Below, in pieces: positions 26,540 to 35,664 of a stretch of DNA of 64,000 nucleotides. The position numbers and the translations under genes were made by a program. This stretch comes from Flavobacterium sp. (GTDB lineage: Bacteria; Bacteroidota; Bacteroidia; Flavobacteriales; Flavobacteriaceae), in NCBI GenBank assembly GCA_025351785.1, contig JANXVF010000115.1, positions 1-64,000 of the forward strand, in the 5' to 3' direction. The notes below the pieces were generated by a model. The model searched no databases and was not told the origin of the DNA. It saw only the letters and a program-made list of their open reading frames with translations. Position 1 is the first letter of the stretch. Each line of letters opens with the position of its first letter.

Positions 26540-27787
26540 ATGATGAAAAAACAGATGTTAAGCACGATGCTGCTGGGGATTGCTCTGTCAGCTTCGCTGG
26601 TGCAGGCGACCGCGACGATCACAAGCACACCCGCCGCTGTTGCTGTGATCACACAGACCACCCACACGGCCCTGACGCAACAGATGGACTCGGCCATCGA
26701 CCGAGCCATCGCGCAAAAACGCATCGTCGGCACCGTGGTGATCGTCACCAAGAACGGCAGAGTCGTATATCACCGTGCGGCAGGCTTCGCGGACCGGGAG
26801 GCGGGCATCCCGATGCGGGAGGACACCATCTTCCGTCTGGCCTCGGTCACCAAACCGGTCGTGACTGCTGCCGCGCTGAAGCTCATCGAGCAGGGACGCC
26901 TCGGCCTCGACGATCCCGTGACCAAGTGGCTGCCCGACTTCCAGCCCAGCTTTGCTGGCACCACGCCCGTCATCCTGATTCGGCAGCTCCTGACCCACAC
27001 TTCTGGCCTGAGTTACGCCGTCTATGAGCAGGCGTACCGCAATGCGGGAATTTCCGATGGCGGGGCCGGACCGCACATCAGCCTGGCCGAGAACCTGCGG
27101 CGGCTCTCCAGCGTACCGCTACTGTTTGAACCCGGAACCCAGTGGCACTATGGCCTGTCCATCGACGTGCTCGGTGCCGTGATCGAGCAGGTGACTGGCC
27201 AGCGCCTCCAGGACGCCGTCTCCCGTCTGGTGACCGGTCCATTACACATGAGCAGTACCCGCTTTACCGTTGCGCCACAAGACCAGCGCCGCCTCGCTGT
27301 GCCCTACAAAGATGGTGTGCCTGAACCCGTGCGGATGGCGGCCCAGGACCTCGTGCCGCTGGGCGACCAGCCCCCGGTGGCTTTTGAGCCTGGGCGAGCA
27401 CTCGACCCGACCTCACTTCCTTCCGGCGGCGCGGGTATGTCCGGCACCGCCGGCGATCTGATGCGCTTTTTTGAAGTGATCCGCAAGGGCGGCGCCCCGC
27501 TGCTGAACACCGCCAGCGTCGCGCAGATGTTCACCGATCACGTCGGTTCGAAGGCTGCCGCGATGGGGCCAGGCTGGGGCTTCGGCTACGGCGGTGCCAT
27601 TTTGGACGATCCGCAGGGCACCGGGACGCCGCAGTCCAAAGGCACGCTGTCCTGGAGCGGCGCTTACGGCAACACCTGGTTTATTGACCCCAAGGAAAAC
27701 CTGACGGTGGTGGCCTTTACCAACACCGCCTTCGAGGGCCTGATCGGGGCGTTCACGCGCGACGTGCGGGACGCGGCCTACCGCTGA
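26540..27787 (+). CDS. Exported serine hydrolase, beta-lactamase family
   Basis: The 415-residue product begins with a signal peptide (MMKKQMLSTMLLGIALSASL, cleavage likely after VQA) and continues as a class C beta-lactamase / esterase-like serine hydrolase. The catalytic SxxK motif is S102-VTK105, and a Tyr at 204 (WHYGLSIDVLG) is in the position of the YxN motif. The C-terminal part holds GTLSWSGAYGNTWFIDP, which supplies the HxG/KTG-equivalent strand. The protein should act outside the cytoplasm on esters or peptides. ATG 26540 is preceded by GGAGATGAC. Part of its 3' end is duplicated at 28622-28756. Confidence 0.92.
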   Translation: MMKKQMLSTMLLGIALSASLVQATATITSTPAAVAVITQTTHTALTQQMDSAIDRAIAQKRIVGTVVIVTKNGRVVYHRAAGFADREAGIPMREDTIFRLASVTKPVVTAAALKLIEQGRLGLDDPVTKWLPDFQPSFAGTTPVILIRQLLTHTSGLSYAVYEQAYRNAGISDGGAGPHISLAENLRRLSSVPLLFEPGTQWHYGLSIDVLGAVIEQVTGQRLQDAVSRLVTGPLHMSSTRFTVAPQDQRRLAVPYKDGVPEPVRMAAQDLVPLGDQPPVAFEPGRALDPTSLPSGGAGMSGTAGDLMRFFEVIRKGGAPLLNTASVAQMFTDHVGSKAAAMGPGWGFGYGGAILDDPQGTGTPQSKGTLSWSGAYGNTWFIDPKENLTVVAFTNTAFEGLIGAFTRDVRDAAYR

Positions 27788-28033
27788 GCGGCGGCCACCC
27801 AGTCACTGGTCGCGAGAAACAGGTAGGGACTGGGCTGTTACCACAGTGGGTCAAGTTGATCGACACCCAAGATTTCCAGGAACGCTTAACAGCTCTCAAG
27901 GCAGGGCACCTGCCGAACTATCAGGGGCGTTGACCGAAAAGCATTTAATGGTACTTCGCGTCTCACACAAAACCCGCCTTTCCCTGAGTTGTTTCGCCAC
28001 GTCAACGCGCCCAAAGAGCGTGAAAAAGGAGTT

Positions 28034-28522
28034 ATGATGTTCAAGTCCAGCGCTTCTGCTTCACTACTGTTCAGCCTGAGCCTTCTATCCACGGTGCAGG
28101 CGCAAGACGTCAGCCCGGCGTTACTCCGGGCCCCGCACGCCGTGCAGAACTTCTACCGGGCGTTTCTCACCGGCGATGGCAAGCTGCTGGACAGCGCCCT
28201 GAGCGTTGACTGGCAGGATCTCCCGCTCAACCCAGGGCAGCTACCCGGCCTGGCCGGCATGAAACCGGTTGTGGCCGGTTTTCACAAGACGATGCCGAAC
28301 TTGCAGATCACCACCGACGCGGTGATCATAGCTGGCAACTACGTGACGGTGCGCTCGACCCTCAAGGGCACGCCCGCCGGGCCGTTCCTCGGCTTCGCCC
28401 CGAATGGCAAGAGTATTGAATTCCGTACCACGGACATCCACCGTTTGGTGAACGGCAAGATCGTCCAGACCTGGCACCTGGAGGACCTTTTCGGCGCTGC
28501 AGCGCAACTGGGTGCGAAGTAG
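28034..28522 (+). CDS. Exported SnoaL-like (ester cyclase-type) protein
   Basis: The 162-residue product has a short signal peptide (MMFKSSASASLLFSLSLLST, cleavage near VQA) and a SnoaL-like cone fold: AVQNFYRAFLTGDGKLLDSA, PGLAGMKPVVAGFHKTMPNL, and the terminal TTDIHRLVNGKIVQTWHLED. Such proteins are isomerases, cyclases or binding proteins. AAAAAGGAGTT precedes the ATG pair at 28034/28037. It lies 247 bp downstream of the exported serine hydrolase and between it and that gene's duplicated 3' fragment. Confidence 0.87.
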   Translation: MMFKSSASASLLFSLSLLSTVQAQDVSPALLRAPHAVQNFYRAFLTGDGKLLDSALSVDWQDLPLNPGQLPGLAGMKPVVAGFHKTMPNLQITTDAVIIAGNYVTVRSTLKGTPAGPFLGFAPNGKSIEFRTTDIHRLVNGKIVQTWHLEDLFGAAAQLGAK

Positions 28523-28621
28523 AAGTGAACGAGACGCCAAATACAGTTGTGGCGGCTCAACGCAATCGAGATGAACCAGACCCCTGATGAAAGTAGGCGG
28601 TAGGGTGGAGGGACGATCACG

Positions 28622-28756
28622 GTGCAGTCCATAGGCACGCTGTCCTGGAGCGGCGCTTACGGCAACACCTGGTTTATTGACCCCAAGGTGACGGTGGTGG
28701 CCTTCACCAGCACCGCCTTCGAGGGCCTGATCGGGGCGTTCACGCGCTGTGCCAGA
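28622..28756 (+). pseudogene. Duplicated 3' fragment of the serine hydrolase gene
   Basis: About 130 bp nearly repeat 27638-27765 of the serine hydrolase gene (IGTLSWSGAYGNTWFIDPK, then VTVVAFTSTAFEGLIGAFTR). A 6-bp in-frame deletion removes the EN of KENLTVV and a few substitutions are present. The copy has no start, no catalytic motif and diverges after the codons for GAFTR. It probably remains from a tandem duplication of a hydrolase gene whose first part was lost. Confidence 0.85.
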
Positions 28757-29288
28757 GATTTTCAACAGGGTGATCGGCCCGTCTGCGTGAAATTATTGCT
28801 GGCGGTTGTGGCCTGAACGTGGGTCGTGGCTGCCCAGAAGAGCGGGTGGCCTGCGACTGTTCGTGTGAAACCGGTTCTAAATCAAGGCTGTTACAGGGTT
28901 GGAGACGCGCTCAGGACGCGAGTGCGTAGCGTTTCGAACGGGACATGGCCATCCGGTAGCCCTTTGACGGGTTGATTTACGTCGACAAAGCGGTCGGCGG
29001 TCCTGACCGGGAGGGCGATGATGCGCGCAGCCAACCGGGGAGAGGTCTGCCACCCACGAACCTCATGTCCAGTCTACCCGCGCCACCACGGCGCTGGAAC
29101 AGTTCTTCCCAAGCTGGCATCAATTCCCCATGTCCAGCGAGGCTTTGGCCGGGAAACTTAAGTGTTTCATCCACCTCCATCCAGTGGATACTACAAACCC
29201 ACTTGAACTGTGATTTTAAGTTCAGTTCGTTGCGTTTCGTAATTTGGTCTTCGGCTCCACCTCACCGGAGCTGTATGCAAGGAGCACT
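28757..29288. other. Intergenic region with possible decayed gene
   Basis: A minus-strand frame around 28977-29180 (MEVDETLKFPGQSLAGHGEL...) and a shifted frame around 28880-29050 (TADRFVDVNQPVKGLPDGHV) look like pieces of one old gene broken by frameshifts. I cannot name the family. The last 60 bp before 29289 contain the ribosome-binding site of the following OYE gene. Confidence 0.35.
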
Positions 29289-30377
29289 ATGACCAAGATT
29301 GAGAGTACCAGCTTGCTGTGGGAGCCCATGCGTGTAGGTGCCCTGCGTTTGAACAACCGCCTCGTGATGGCCCCGTTGACCCGCAACCGCGCCACCCCGA
29401 GTGGTGAACCCACGGCCATGAATGCCGAATACTATGCACAGCGCGCGACGCTGGGCCTGATTATCACCGAGGGGACGCAGCCCTCCGCTGACGGTCAGGG
29501 GTACCTCCTGACGCCGGGCATCCATACCGACGCCCAGGTTGCCGGCTGGCGGCAGGTGCAAGACGCTGTGCACGCAGCGGGCGGTCAGATCGTGATTCAG
29601 CTGATGCACACGGGCCGCATTTCTCACCCCAGCAACACACCTCATGGTCGTCCGCCGCTGGCCCCGTCGGCCATCCGGGCGCAGGGGCAGATCTTCACCG
29701 CCTCCGGCCTGGAGCCAATGGCCGAGCCGCGCGCCCTTTCTGAGAGCGACATCGCCCAGACGGTCCAGGACTATGCCCACGCTGCCCAGGCTGCTATCAC
29801 GGCGGGGCTCGACGGCGTGGAGATTCACGGGGCCAGCGGTTACCTGCCACACCAGTTTCTGTCGAGCAACGCCAACCAACGCACCGACCGCTACGGCGGC
29901 TCAATCGAGAACCGCATCCGGTTTCTGGTCGAGGTGACGACCGCCGTGGCCCTGGCCATCGGGCCGGAGCGAACCGGCCTGCGCATCGCTCCCGGCAATC
30001 CCTTTAACGACTTGATGGAGGAGCAGATTCCAGAACTTTACCAGGCGCTTCTCCAGGCGCTGGCCCCGCTCGGCCTGGCCTACCTGCACGTCACGCACAC
30101 CCAGGACGAGGCGCTGCTGAAGGTCATCCGGCAGACCTGGCCCGGTATCCTGATCTATAACCGGGTAGGTGCTGATCTGGAGACCCGAGTCGGCGATTTG
30201 GAGAGCGGCCTCGCTGATGCGATCAGTGTCGGTGTGATGGCACTGGCCAACCCAGACCTGGTGGAGCGTCTCAAATCGGGAGCGCCGCTCAACGCTCCTG
30301 ATCAGAGCACCTTTTACGGCGGCGGCGAGCATGGCTATACCGACTATCCGACACTCCATACCTCCAGCGACCACTGA
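29289..30377 (+). CDS. Old yellow enzyme-type alkene reductase, second copy
   Basis: The 362-residue product is a second FMN-dependent ene-reductase: LRLNNRLVMAPLTRNRATPS, IQLMHTGRISHPSNTPHG, and NQRTDRYGGSIENR. The active-site pair reads HGAS (H180, S183) in place of the common HGAN or HxxH. It is clearly closer to the NemA/XenB class than the copy at 10119. ATG 29289 follows AAGGAGCACT. A longer frame starting at 29244 lacks a ribosome-binding site. It lies within a cluster of oxidoreductases and hydrolases suggesting electrophile or xenobiotic metabolism. Confidence 0.93.
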   Translation: MTKIESTSLLWEPMRVGALRLNNRLVMAPLTRNRATPSGEPTAMNAEYYAQRATLGLIITEGTQPSADGQGYLLTPGIHTDAQVAGWRQVQDAVHAAGGQIVIQLMHTGRISHPSNTPHGRPPLAPSAIRAQGQIFTASGLEPMAEPRALSESDIAQTVQDYAHAAQAAITAGLDGVEIHGASGYLPHQFLSSNANQRTDRYGGSIENRIRFLVEVTTAVALAIGPERTGLRIAPGNPFNDLMEEQIPELYQALLQALAPLGLAYLHVTHTQDEALLKVIRQTWPGILIYNRVGADLETRVGDLESGLADAISVGVMALANPDLVERLKSGAPLNAPDQSTFYGGGEHGYTDYPTLHTSSDH

Positions 30378-30440
30378 CCTGAACTTGCGATCAGTCCATG
30401 ACCTGGGCCACGCGAACTGGCACACCGCCGGAAAGGGTTA

Positions 30441-31505
30441 TTGATCCCGGCTGAAGTTACAGACGTTAGACTGGGTAAATGACTGACCGCTGGCTGCCTT
30501 CGCGCCTCACGCGAGCTCAACTTGAAGAACGTCGCCTCTATTACCTCCAGCTGCTTGAAACCGGGCAACACAGCAGCAAGGAACTCGCGGAGCTCCTGGG
30601 TGTCTCCATGAGTACCCTCCGTACTTGGAGCCATCTCCTGCGGCACCAGGGACCTGATGCATTGCAGGCCACGGTTACCACGGGGAGAGTGCCAGCACTC
30701 TCCAGAGCGCAGCGAGAGACCCTGAAGACGCTCCTCAACGAAGGCGCGCAGGTCCATGGTTTCCCCGACGCCAGTTGGACGACCCCCCGAGTCCGGGAGG
30801 TCATCGGTCGTCATTTCGACATCTGGCATCATCGCGATCATGTCCGGAGAATCCTGCACCAGTTGGGCTTCTCCCGTCAGAAGCCCGACAAACGCGCACT
30901 GGAACAGAATCCGGAAGCGGTCGCGACCTGGATTCAGACCACCCTGCCCGAGATCAAAAAAAAGTAGCCGCAGGAGCGACGCTGGTCTTTCTGGATGAGG
31001 TGGGGTTCAGCCTGAAAGGAACGGTGAAACACACCTGGGCGTTGCGCGGCCAGACGCCCGTCGTCTTCGCGAAAGCTAGCTGGGACAAGGTCTCGACCAT
31101 CGGTGCGGTCACCACTGCCGGCCAGTTCCTGCAACACACGCAACATGGCGCGTTCAAGGGCCCGGATGTCATTCGCTTCTTGCAGCACGTGTTGATGCAC
31201 GTCCCGGGCGAGGTCGTGATCGTCCTGGACAACGCCGGCATCCACAAGTCGAAGGCCGTCACGGCCTTCACGGCAGGTGAAGCACGGCTCTCTCTGCGGT
31301 ATCTCCCGCCGTACGCTCCGGAACTCAATCCCATTGAGCTGGTGTGGGCCTACGTCAAGCGGAATGTACTGGGGAACTTCTGTGCACGGACTTTGCAGGA
31401 ACTCAAAGCGCGCCTAAAGATCGGGTGGCAGCGCGTCCGCTATGTCCGCCTCCCTGATCGCCTCCTCCACAGCTATCTTCCGTCCTAAATTTCAGCCGAG
31501 ATCAA
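30441..31505 (+). mobile_element. IS630-family element
   Basis: Imperfect terminal repeats TTGATCCCGGCTGAAGTTAC (left) and, as reverse complement of the right end, TTGATCTCGGCTGAAATTTA bound a 1065-bp element. It is flanked by TA on both sides (30439-30440, 31506-31507), the expected target of this family. It sits between the OYE gene and the QorB-like gene and does not break either. Confidence 0.9.
30479..31488 (+). CDS. IS630 transposase made by -1 frameshift (OrfA-OrfB)
   Basis: OrfA (30479-30967, 162 residues) carries the helix-turn-helix domains (SSKELAELLGVSMSTLRTWS and a winged region). OrfB, in the -1 frame, carries the DDE core: LVFLDEVGFSLKG, VIVLDNAGIHKSK and PELNPIELVWAYVKRN. They join at a run of eight A (30956-30963): a -1 slip turns EIKKK-stop into EIKKKVAAGATLVF. 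OrfB has no plausible independent start, so programmed frameshifting on A8 is the simplest reading. TAGACT ends 6 nt before the ATG, a leaderless pattern. Confidence 0.88.
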
Positions 31506-31630
31506 TATGTTGCTCAGCGTCGCTCTGCCGCTCTGCGAGACCCGTCGGCATGAAGTTTTGCCCCAGGTTGTAAATTCTTTTCTATAGTCTTGTCTGACTC
31601 TTCGCCCTCTCAGCGCACCACAGGAGAACT

Positions 31631-32482
31631 ATGATCGGCATCACCGGCGCTACCGGCCACCTCGGCAAACTGACCATTCAGGCTTTACTGGAGACCGGCA
31701 CTCCCGCCTCGGAAATCATGGCCCTCGTCCGTGATCCACAGAAGGCCGCTGCCCTGGCTGCAAAAGGCGTGCAGGTGCGCCAGGCCGACTACACCAGGCC
31801 GGAAACCCTCGGCCCGGCGCTGAGCGGCATCGACAAGCTGCTGCTGATTTCCTCGAACGATCTGGTGAACCGCACCACGTCGCACAAGAACGTGGTGGAC
31901 GCCGCACAGCAGGCTGGGGTAAAGCTGCTGGTTTACACCAGCATCCTGCACGCCGCAACCTCCCCGATGCGGATGGCCGAGGATCACAAGACTACCGAAA
32001 CCGACATCCGGGCCAGCGGCGTACCGTTCGTGTTTCTGCGCAACGGCTGGTATCTGGAGAACTACAGCGTGGCCCAGGCCGCCCAGCACGGTGCCGTGGC
32101 CGGCAGTGCAGGGGCCGGACGGATCAGCGCCGCTCCGCGCGCCGACTACGCCGCGGCCGCCGCTGTTGCTCTGACTCAGCCGGATCAGGCAGGCAGGATC
32201 TACGAACTAGGCGGCGACCAGGCGTTTACTCTCAGCGAACTAGCCGCCGAAATCCAGGCCCAGAGCGGCCAGCCGGTGGCCTACCGGGACATGCCTGAGG
32301 CCGACTACGCCGCCATGCTCGAGGGCTTTGGCCTGCCCGGCACTGCGGCCGAGACGATAGCTGACGCCGATACGCAGGCGCAGCGAGGTGCCTTGTTCAC
32401 CGACAGCCACGATCTCAGCCGCCTGATCGGGCGTCCCACCACCTCGCTCAGGGATGGGGTGAAGGTGGGTTTGGCGGGCTGA
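31631..32482 (+). CDS. qorB: NmrA/QorB-like NAD(P)H:quinone oxidoreductase
   Basis: The 283-residue product is an atypical SDR of the NmrA/QorB (YtfG) type. The nucleotide-binding motif is ITGATGHLGK at the N terminus, followed by ALVRDPQKAAALAAKGVQVR, LLLISSNDLVNRTTSHKNVV, and VPFVFLRNGWYLENY. QorB-type enzymes reduce quinones with NAD(P)H. AGGAGAAC precedes the ATG. A stem-loop terminator follows 20 bp after the stop, so it is a single-gene unit. The symbol is given by similarity of motifs only. Confidence 0.88.
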   Translation: MIGITGATGHLGKLTIQALLETGTPASEIMALVRDPQKAAALAAKGVQVRQADYTRPETLGPALSGIDKLLLISSNDLVNRTTSHKNVVDAAQQAGVKLLVYTSILHAATSPMRMAEDHKTTETDIRASGVPFVFLRNGWYLENYSVAQAAQHGAVAGSAGAGRISAAPRADYAAAAAVALTQPDQAGRIYELGGDQAFTLSELAAEIQAQSGQPVAYRDMPEADYAAMLEGFGLPGTAAETIADADTQAQRGALFTDSHDLSRLIGRPTTSLRDGVKVGLAG

Positions 32483-32503
32483 AAAAGCGCGGTTCGGAGC
32501 AGT

Positions 32504-32537
32504 AGACGAGCAGGCCACTGACCGGGCCTGCTCGTCT
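32504..32537 (+). terminator. Rho-independent-type stem-loop after qorB
   Basis: AGACGAGCAGGCC (32504-32516) pairs with GGCCTGCTCGTCT (32525-32537) across an 8-base loop. It is followed by GTTTG. Position directly downstream of the gene supports a terminator, although the T tract is short. Confidence 0.75.
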
Positions 32538-33113
32538 GTTTGCAGATCGCCGGAACCTTGCTGGCTAACCTGAGTCCGGGTTGAGCGGCTTGAAGTTCGT
32601 TGGTCTGGAAAGACAAGGCAGGCTTTTTGGGCGGGTGGCAATACCCAATCAACCCACACATCAGGACAAGCAGAGCGCCGATAACCAGCGTTCTAGAGTC
32701 GTTTCGCGCGACTTTCCCTCGAGCTTCGGCTCAGCTACGAATCACTGAACCACCCTGCTCTGGACCCCCTCTCAGCAGCTGACACTTCGTGCTTTTCCCT
32801 TTCCTGGAGAGGGAAAAGCTGTTTTCAAGAGGTCCAGGTACGTCCAGAACGTGTCCAACTCCCAGCGCACCGCCTGACTGAGCAGCGTCCATCCAGTCCT
32901 CGCCGTACTTCTGGCTTTCCGCCCTCGGTTGTCCAGCGTCGGCGGATCTGACTCCTGCGCCGCTTCTCCGACCCGAACCATCCAGGCCAGCACGATGCAG
33001 AGCAGCCCGAACAGCCGGGAGAGCCGGTCAGGAGCCGTCATGTGGGTGTCTTCGAGTCCCAGCCCACGGGCCTTCATCGCCGAAAAGGTGCCTTCCACTC
33101 CCCACCTTTTTTT

Positions 33114-34732
33114 CTACGACGGTAAATCTGGATTGAGGAGCTGATCCTCGAGCCGCTGTAGGAAGGCTGCAGGATCCCGTCTGAAGCGCAACTGCTGCCT
33201 TCTGGCCTCATGACGGACCTCGAGTTCGGCCCGAAGGGTTCGCCACGCAGCCACGCAGGTCGGCCGAAGCTCCGCTGGGGTCGGGACCCGTAGGCGGGTC
33301 CCGAACGCTGCGACCAGACGCACCTGACCGCGAATGACGGCGCTGGGAGACGCGACCTTCCGACCCGAAATGCGGCGCTCGTGATACCGGGCCGAGCCGA
33401 AGAACTGCTCCAGATCGTTGTTCGTCCGGGGCAGACCCGGAAAGCGGTACGTCACGAAGAGGTTCGGTCCGTAGCTCCCGCTGACCTTCAGGAAGTGCCG
33501 GAGCGGCGCTGAGAGCGAGTCGTCCCGGCTCGCTTCCTGCTCCATGCGCTGCAACACCCGGTCGAACTGACGTTCGACCGTCTCTGGAGTGTCATCGCCG
33601 AGATTGGCCAGGACCTGCGCGGTCTGCAGCACGAGGCGGTGGGCCGTCTCGATCTTCGGCCAGACCGTCTCGTGTTGCCGGAGCGCCCGGCTCAGGTGAC
33701 CGTGCAGCAGCGCGAGGTCCCGGTCTACCGCCCCGAGCCCCCTTTTTGTGTCCCGAGGACGTGGTCCAGCGACGCTTCAATTTGCTCGACGCGTTGTTTG
33801 AGCCGCAGGCCGCTCGCCACCAGTGGCGGGCGACCATCGTCCGTCAGCGCACTCCGCACGGCCAGGCAGTACGCCGTCAACACACCCGCATGCCAGTCGT
33901 TGCGGGCTTCCAGGCGGCGTTCGATCTTGCGAATCCCGCGCAGATTCTTCTTGAGCTGCACCTTGGCGTGCCGATCTTCTTCGTAGACCTTGCGGGCGGC
34001 TTCGCGCAGGAAGTGAAACTGGCACAGCTGATGTGGTACCCCTGGGAGTGCGCGCTGTACAGCGTTCCGGATGGAACGCTGCCCGTCACTGATCACGCCC
34101 AGGATAGGAATGTCGTCCCCCAGCGCCAACACCACCTCCTCGATGAGTGGTGCAAGCTGATCCTCCCCACTGCCGAGCAGGGCACGTGCCAGCAGGACTT
34201 CACCCGAGAGCACGTCGCGGAGCACCCACAGCACCTCGTGCCCGACGTCCGGCTGCAGCCCGTCGATGGCCAGCATCACCTGCCCCCGTGCACGGAGTTT
34301 CGCTCGCACACCAGTCGCGTCCATCAGGCGCAGCGCCAGCAGCTCCTCGTAGCGGTGCACCAGCAAGGTGACGGTGCGCTCGCTCACCTCGACGTGGCGT
34401 CCTAGCAAGGTCGCGTGAATCTCGGGAACGGTGCGGTGCTCCCCGTATCGCAGCGCGCCGATCAGCGCCAGCACGTCCAAGCCGTATTCACTGTGTGGCA
34501 AGGCCAGCGCTCCTTCGGCCTCGGGCCGAAGGGGCTTCTTGTACGCGGCGCACCTCTGGTTGCGGCACCTGCGTACCTTGATGGTGTAATACACGCTGCC
34601 GGTGAGGAAGATCAGGCGTCGGTCATTGTGGTACGCCAGGTAGGTGTCGTTCCCACAGCTGGGGCAGGCAGACGATTCGCAGCGCAGCACGTCCTGGCGG
34701 TCAGCGGGATCTCGTTTGTTCAGGCGAGCCAT
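33114..34732 (-). CDS. MULE-type DDE transposase in two overlapping frames
   Basis: The first frame (34732-33725, 335 residues) has a zinc-finger-like region (CPSCGNDTYLAYH... CRNQRC), a helix-turn-helix, and DDE-type segments MLAIDGLQPDVGHEVLWVLR and GVISDGQRSIRNAVQRALPG with CQFHFLREAARKV, as in MULE-type transposases. The second frame (-1) continues AVDRDLALLHGHLSRALRQH and ends LEQFFGSARYHERRISGRK... containing the likely final Glu. They meet at ACAAAAAGGGGGC near 33745, a possible -1 slippery site, so the full protein may need frameshifting; a simple mutation is also possible. Confidence 0.75.
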
Positions 34733-34772
34733 GGCCCTTCAAGCCTACCTCAATCCCGATTTACCGTCGTAG
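33114..34772 (-). mobile_element. IS with MULE-type transposase nested in IS4
   Basis: Terminal repeats CTACGACGGTAAATCTGGATT and CTACGACGGTAAATCGGGATT (reverse complement of the right end) differ at one base. The 1659-bp element is flanked by seven T on each side (33107-33113, 34773-34779), a 7-bp duplication of a homopolymer. I cannot assign it to a named IS family. Confidence 0.88.
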
Positions 34773-35621
34773 TTTTTTTGTAAGTGAAAAGTGTGTCCAG
34801 CACGGACAAATCGGACGCGACGATGACCCTGTCTCCCGCAGGAGACAGGGTCACAACCACGCACATCCATGTGCCGTACACCCACGCGTTCTCGAACACC
34901 GAGCGGACCTCGCCAGGCTGTAGGTCCTGGAACTGATCTCTCGCCAGGAGGTCGTCAATGCGGGTGTTCTCCTTGATCCGGAAACACCGCTTGATGCCCT
35001 TCCACCGCAGCCACACACACCATTGCTTTCCCACGAATTCACGGTCAGCAATGAGCACGGCCCAGCGTTTCGCTGGGAGCACCTTCAGGAGCTGAGCGAC
35101 CAGGAGGATGCGTGCGGCTCCACTGCTGTTGCCCTGATGGGGCAACACCTTCCAGATCAAGGGGAGCACCACCCCGCCGAGGGCAACGCCGAGCACGAGA
35201 ATATTGAGTGGGGTCTGTCCATAGTGCCAGGTGGTGCGGTCCATCACCAGGGTCAGTTTCCCGTCCGGAAGGAGGGGAAGCAGGACGTCCAGGACGTCCT
35301 GCGAGGTGAGCTGCAGATCGTGGAAGACCCGCGCCATGACCCTCGTCTTCGATTCCAGGGACGCGGAACGGGGGAGGTGCAGAGCGATTTTGCGGTGCAG
35401 GGCCGACTCAGCCTGGAGGATCCCCAGGAGCACTTCGGCGAGCCGCAACAACGCGTCCGTTCGGCGATGCGGTAAGCGGTCTTTTAGGTATGCGGCGAGC
35501 GTGTCAGCATGCAGCAGGGCAGTTCTGGATGTTGTCACAGACCCAGATACTGCCCTTTGCGCTACTTTTCCGCGTCTCAGACAGCATTTATCCCGAAGTG
35601 TCAGCTGCTGAGGGACCCCCT

Positions 35622-35664
35622 ATGCCAAGGCGCGACCTGCTAACCGCCACTCAACGTTTCGAGC
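35622..35664 (+). pseudogene. N-terminal stub of a Tn3-family TnpA
   Basis: ATG 35622 opens MPRRDLLTATQRFE, which resembles the conserved beginning of Tn3-family transposases (MPRRxxLxxxxR). The IS6 element starting at 35665 cuts it after 14 codons, and the IS4 element lies immediately upstream of the ATG. The rest of the gene is not in the window. The assignment rests on a short motif. Confidence 0.5.

Larger units (their letters stand above)
32772..35538 (-). pseudogene. IS4-family transposase split at its YREK motif
   Basis: The N-terminal part (35538 down to 34780) contains the first two Asp residues, [13 protein letters not shown] and [14 protein letters not shown]. The C-terminal part (33113 to 32772) holds GVEGTFSAMKARGLGLEDTH. 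The inner element sits in a run of seven A (minus strand) at FTYKK/RWGVEGTFSAMK, which is exactly the YREK signature. Removing it restores one frame of about 366 residues, so the gene was intact before the second insertion. Confidence 0.92.
32771..35612 (-). mobile_element. IS4-family element interrupted by another IS
   Basis: Terminal repeats CTCAGCAGCTGACACTTCG and its reverse complement bound the element, which is flanked by the 9-bp duplication GGACCCCCT (32762-32770 and 35613-35621). Without the inner element (33114-34772 plus one 7-bp duplication) the length is 1176 bp. It inserted directly in front of the ATG of a Tn3-type tnpA stub at 35622. It is distinct from the IS4 element at 20420. 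Confidence 0.92.
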
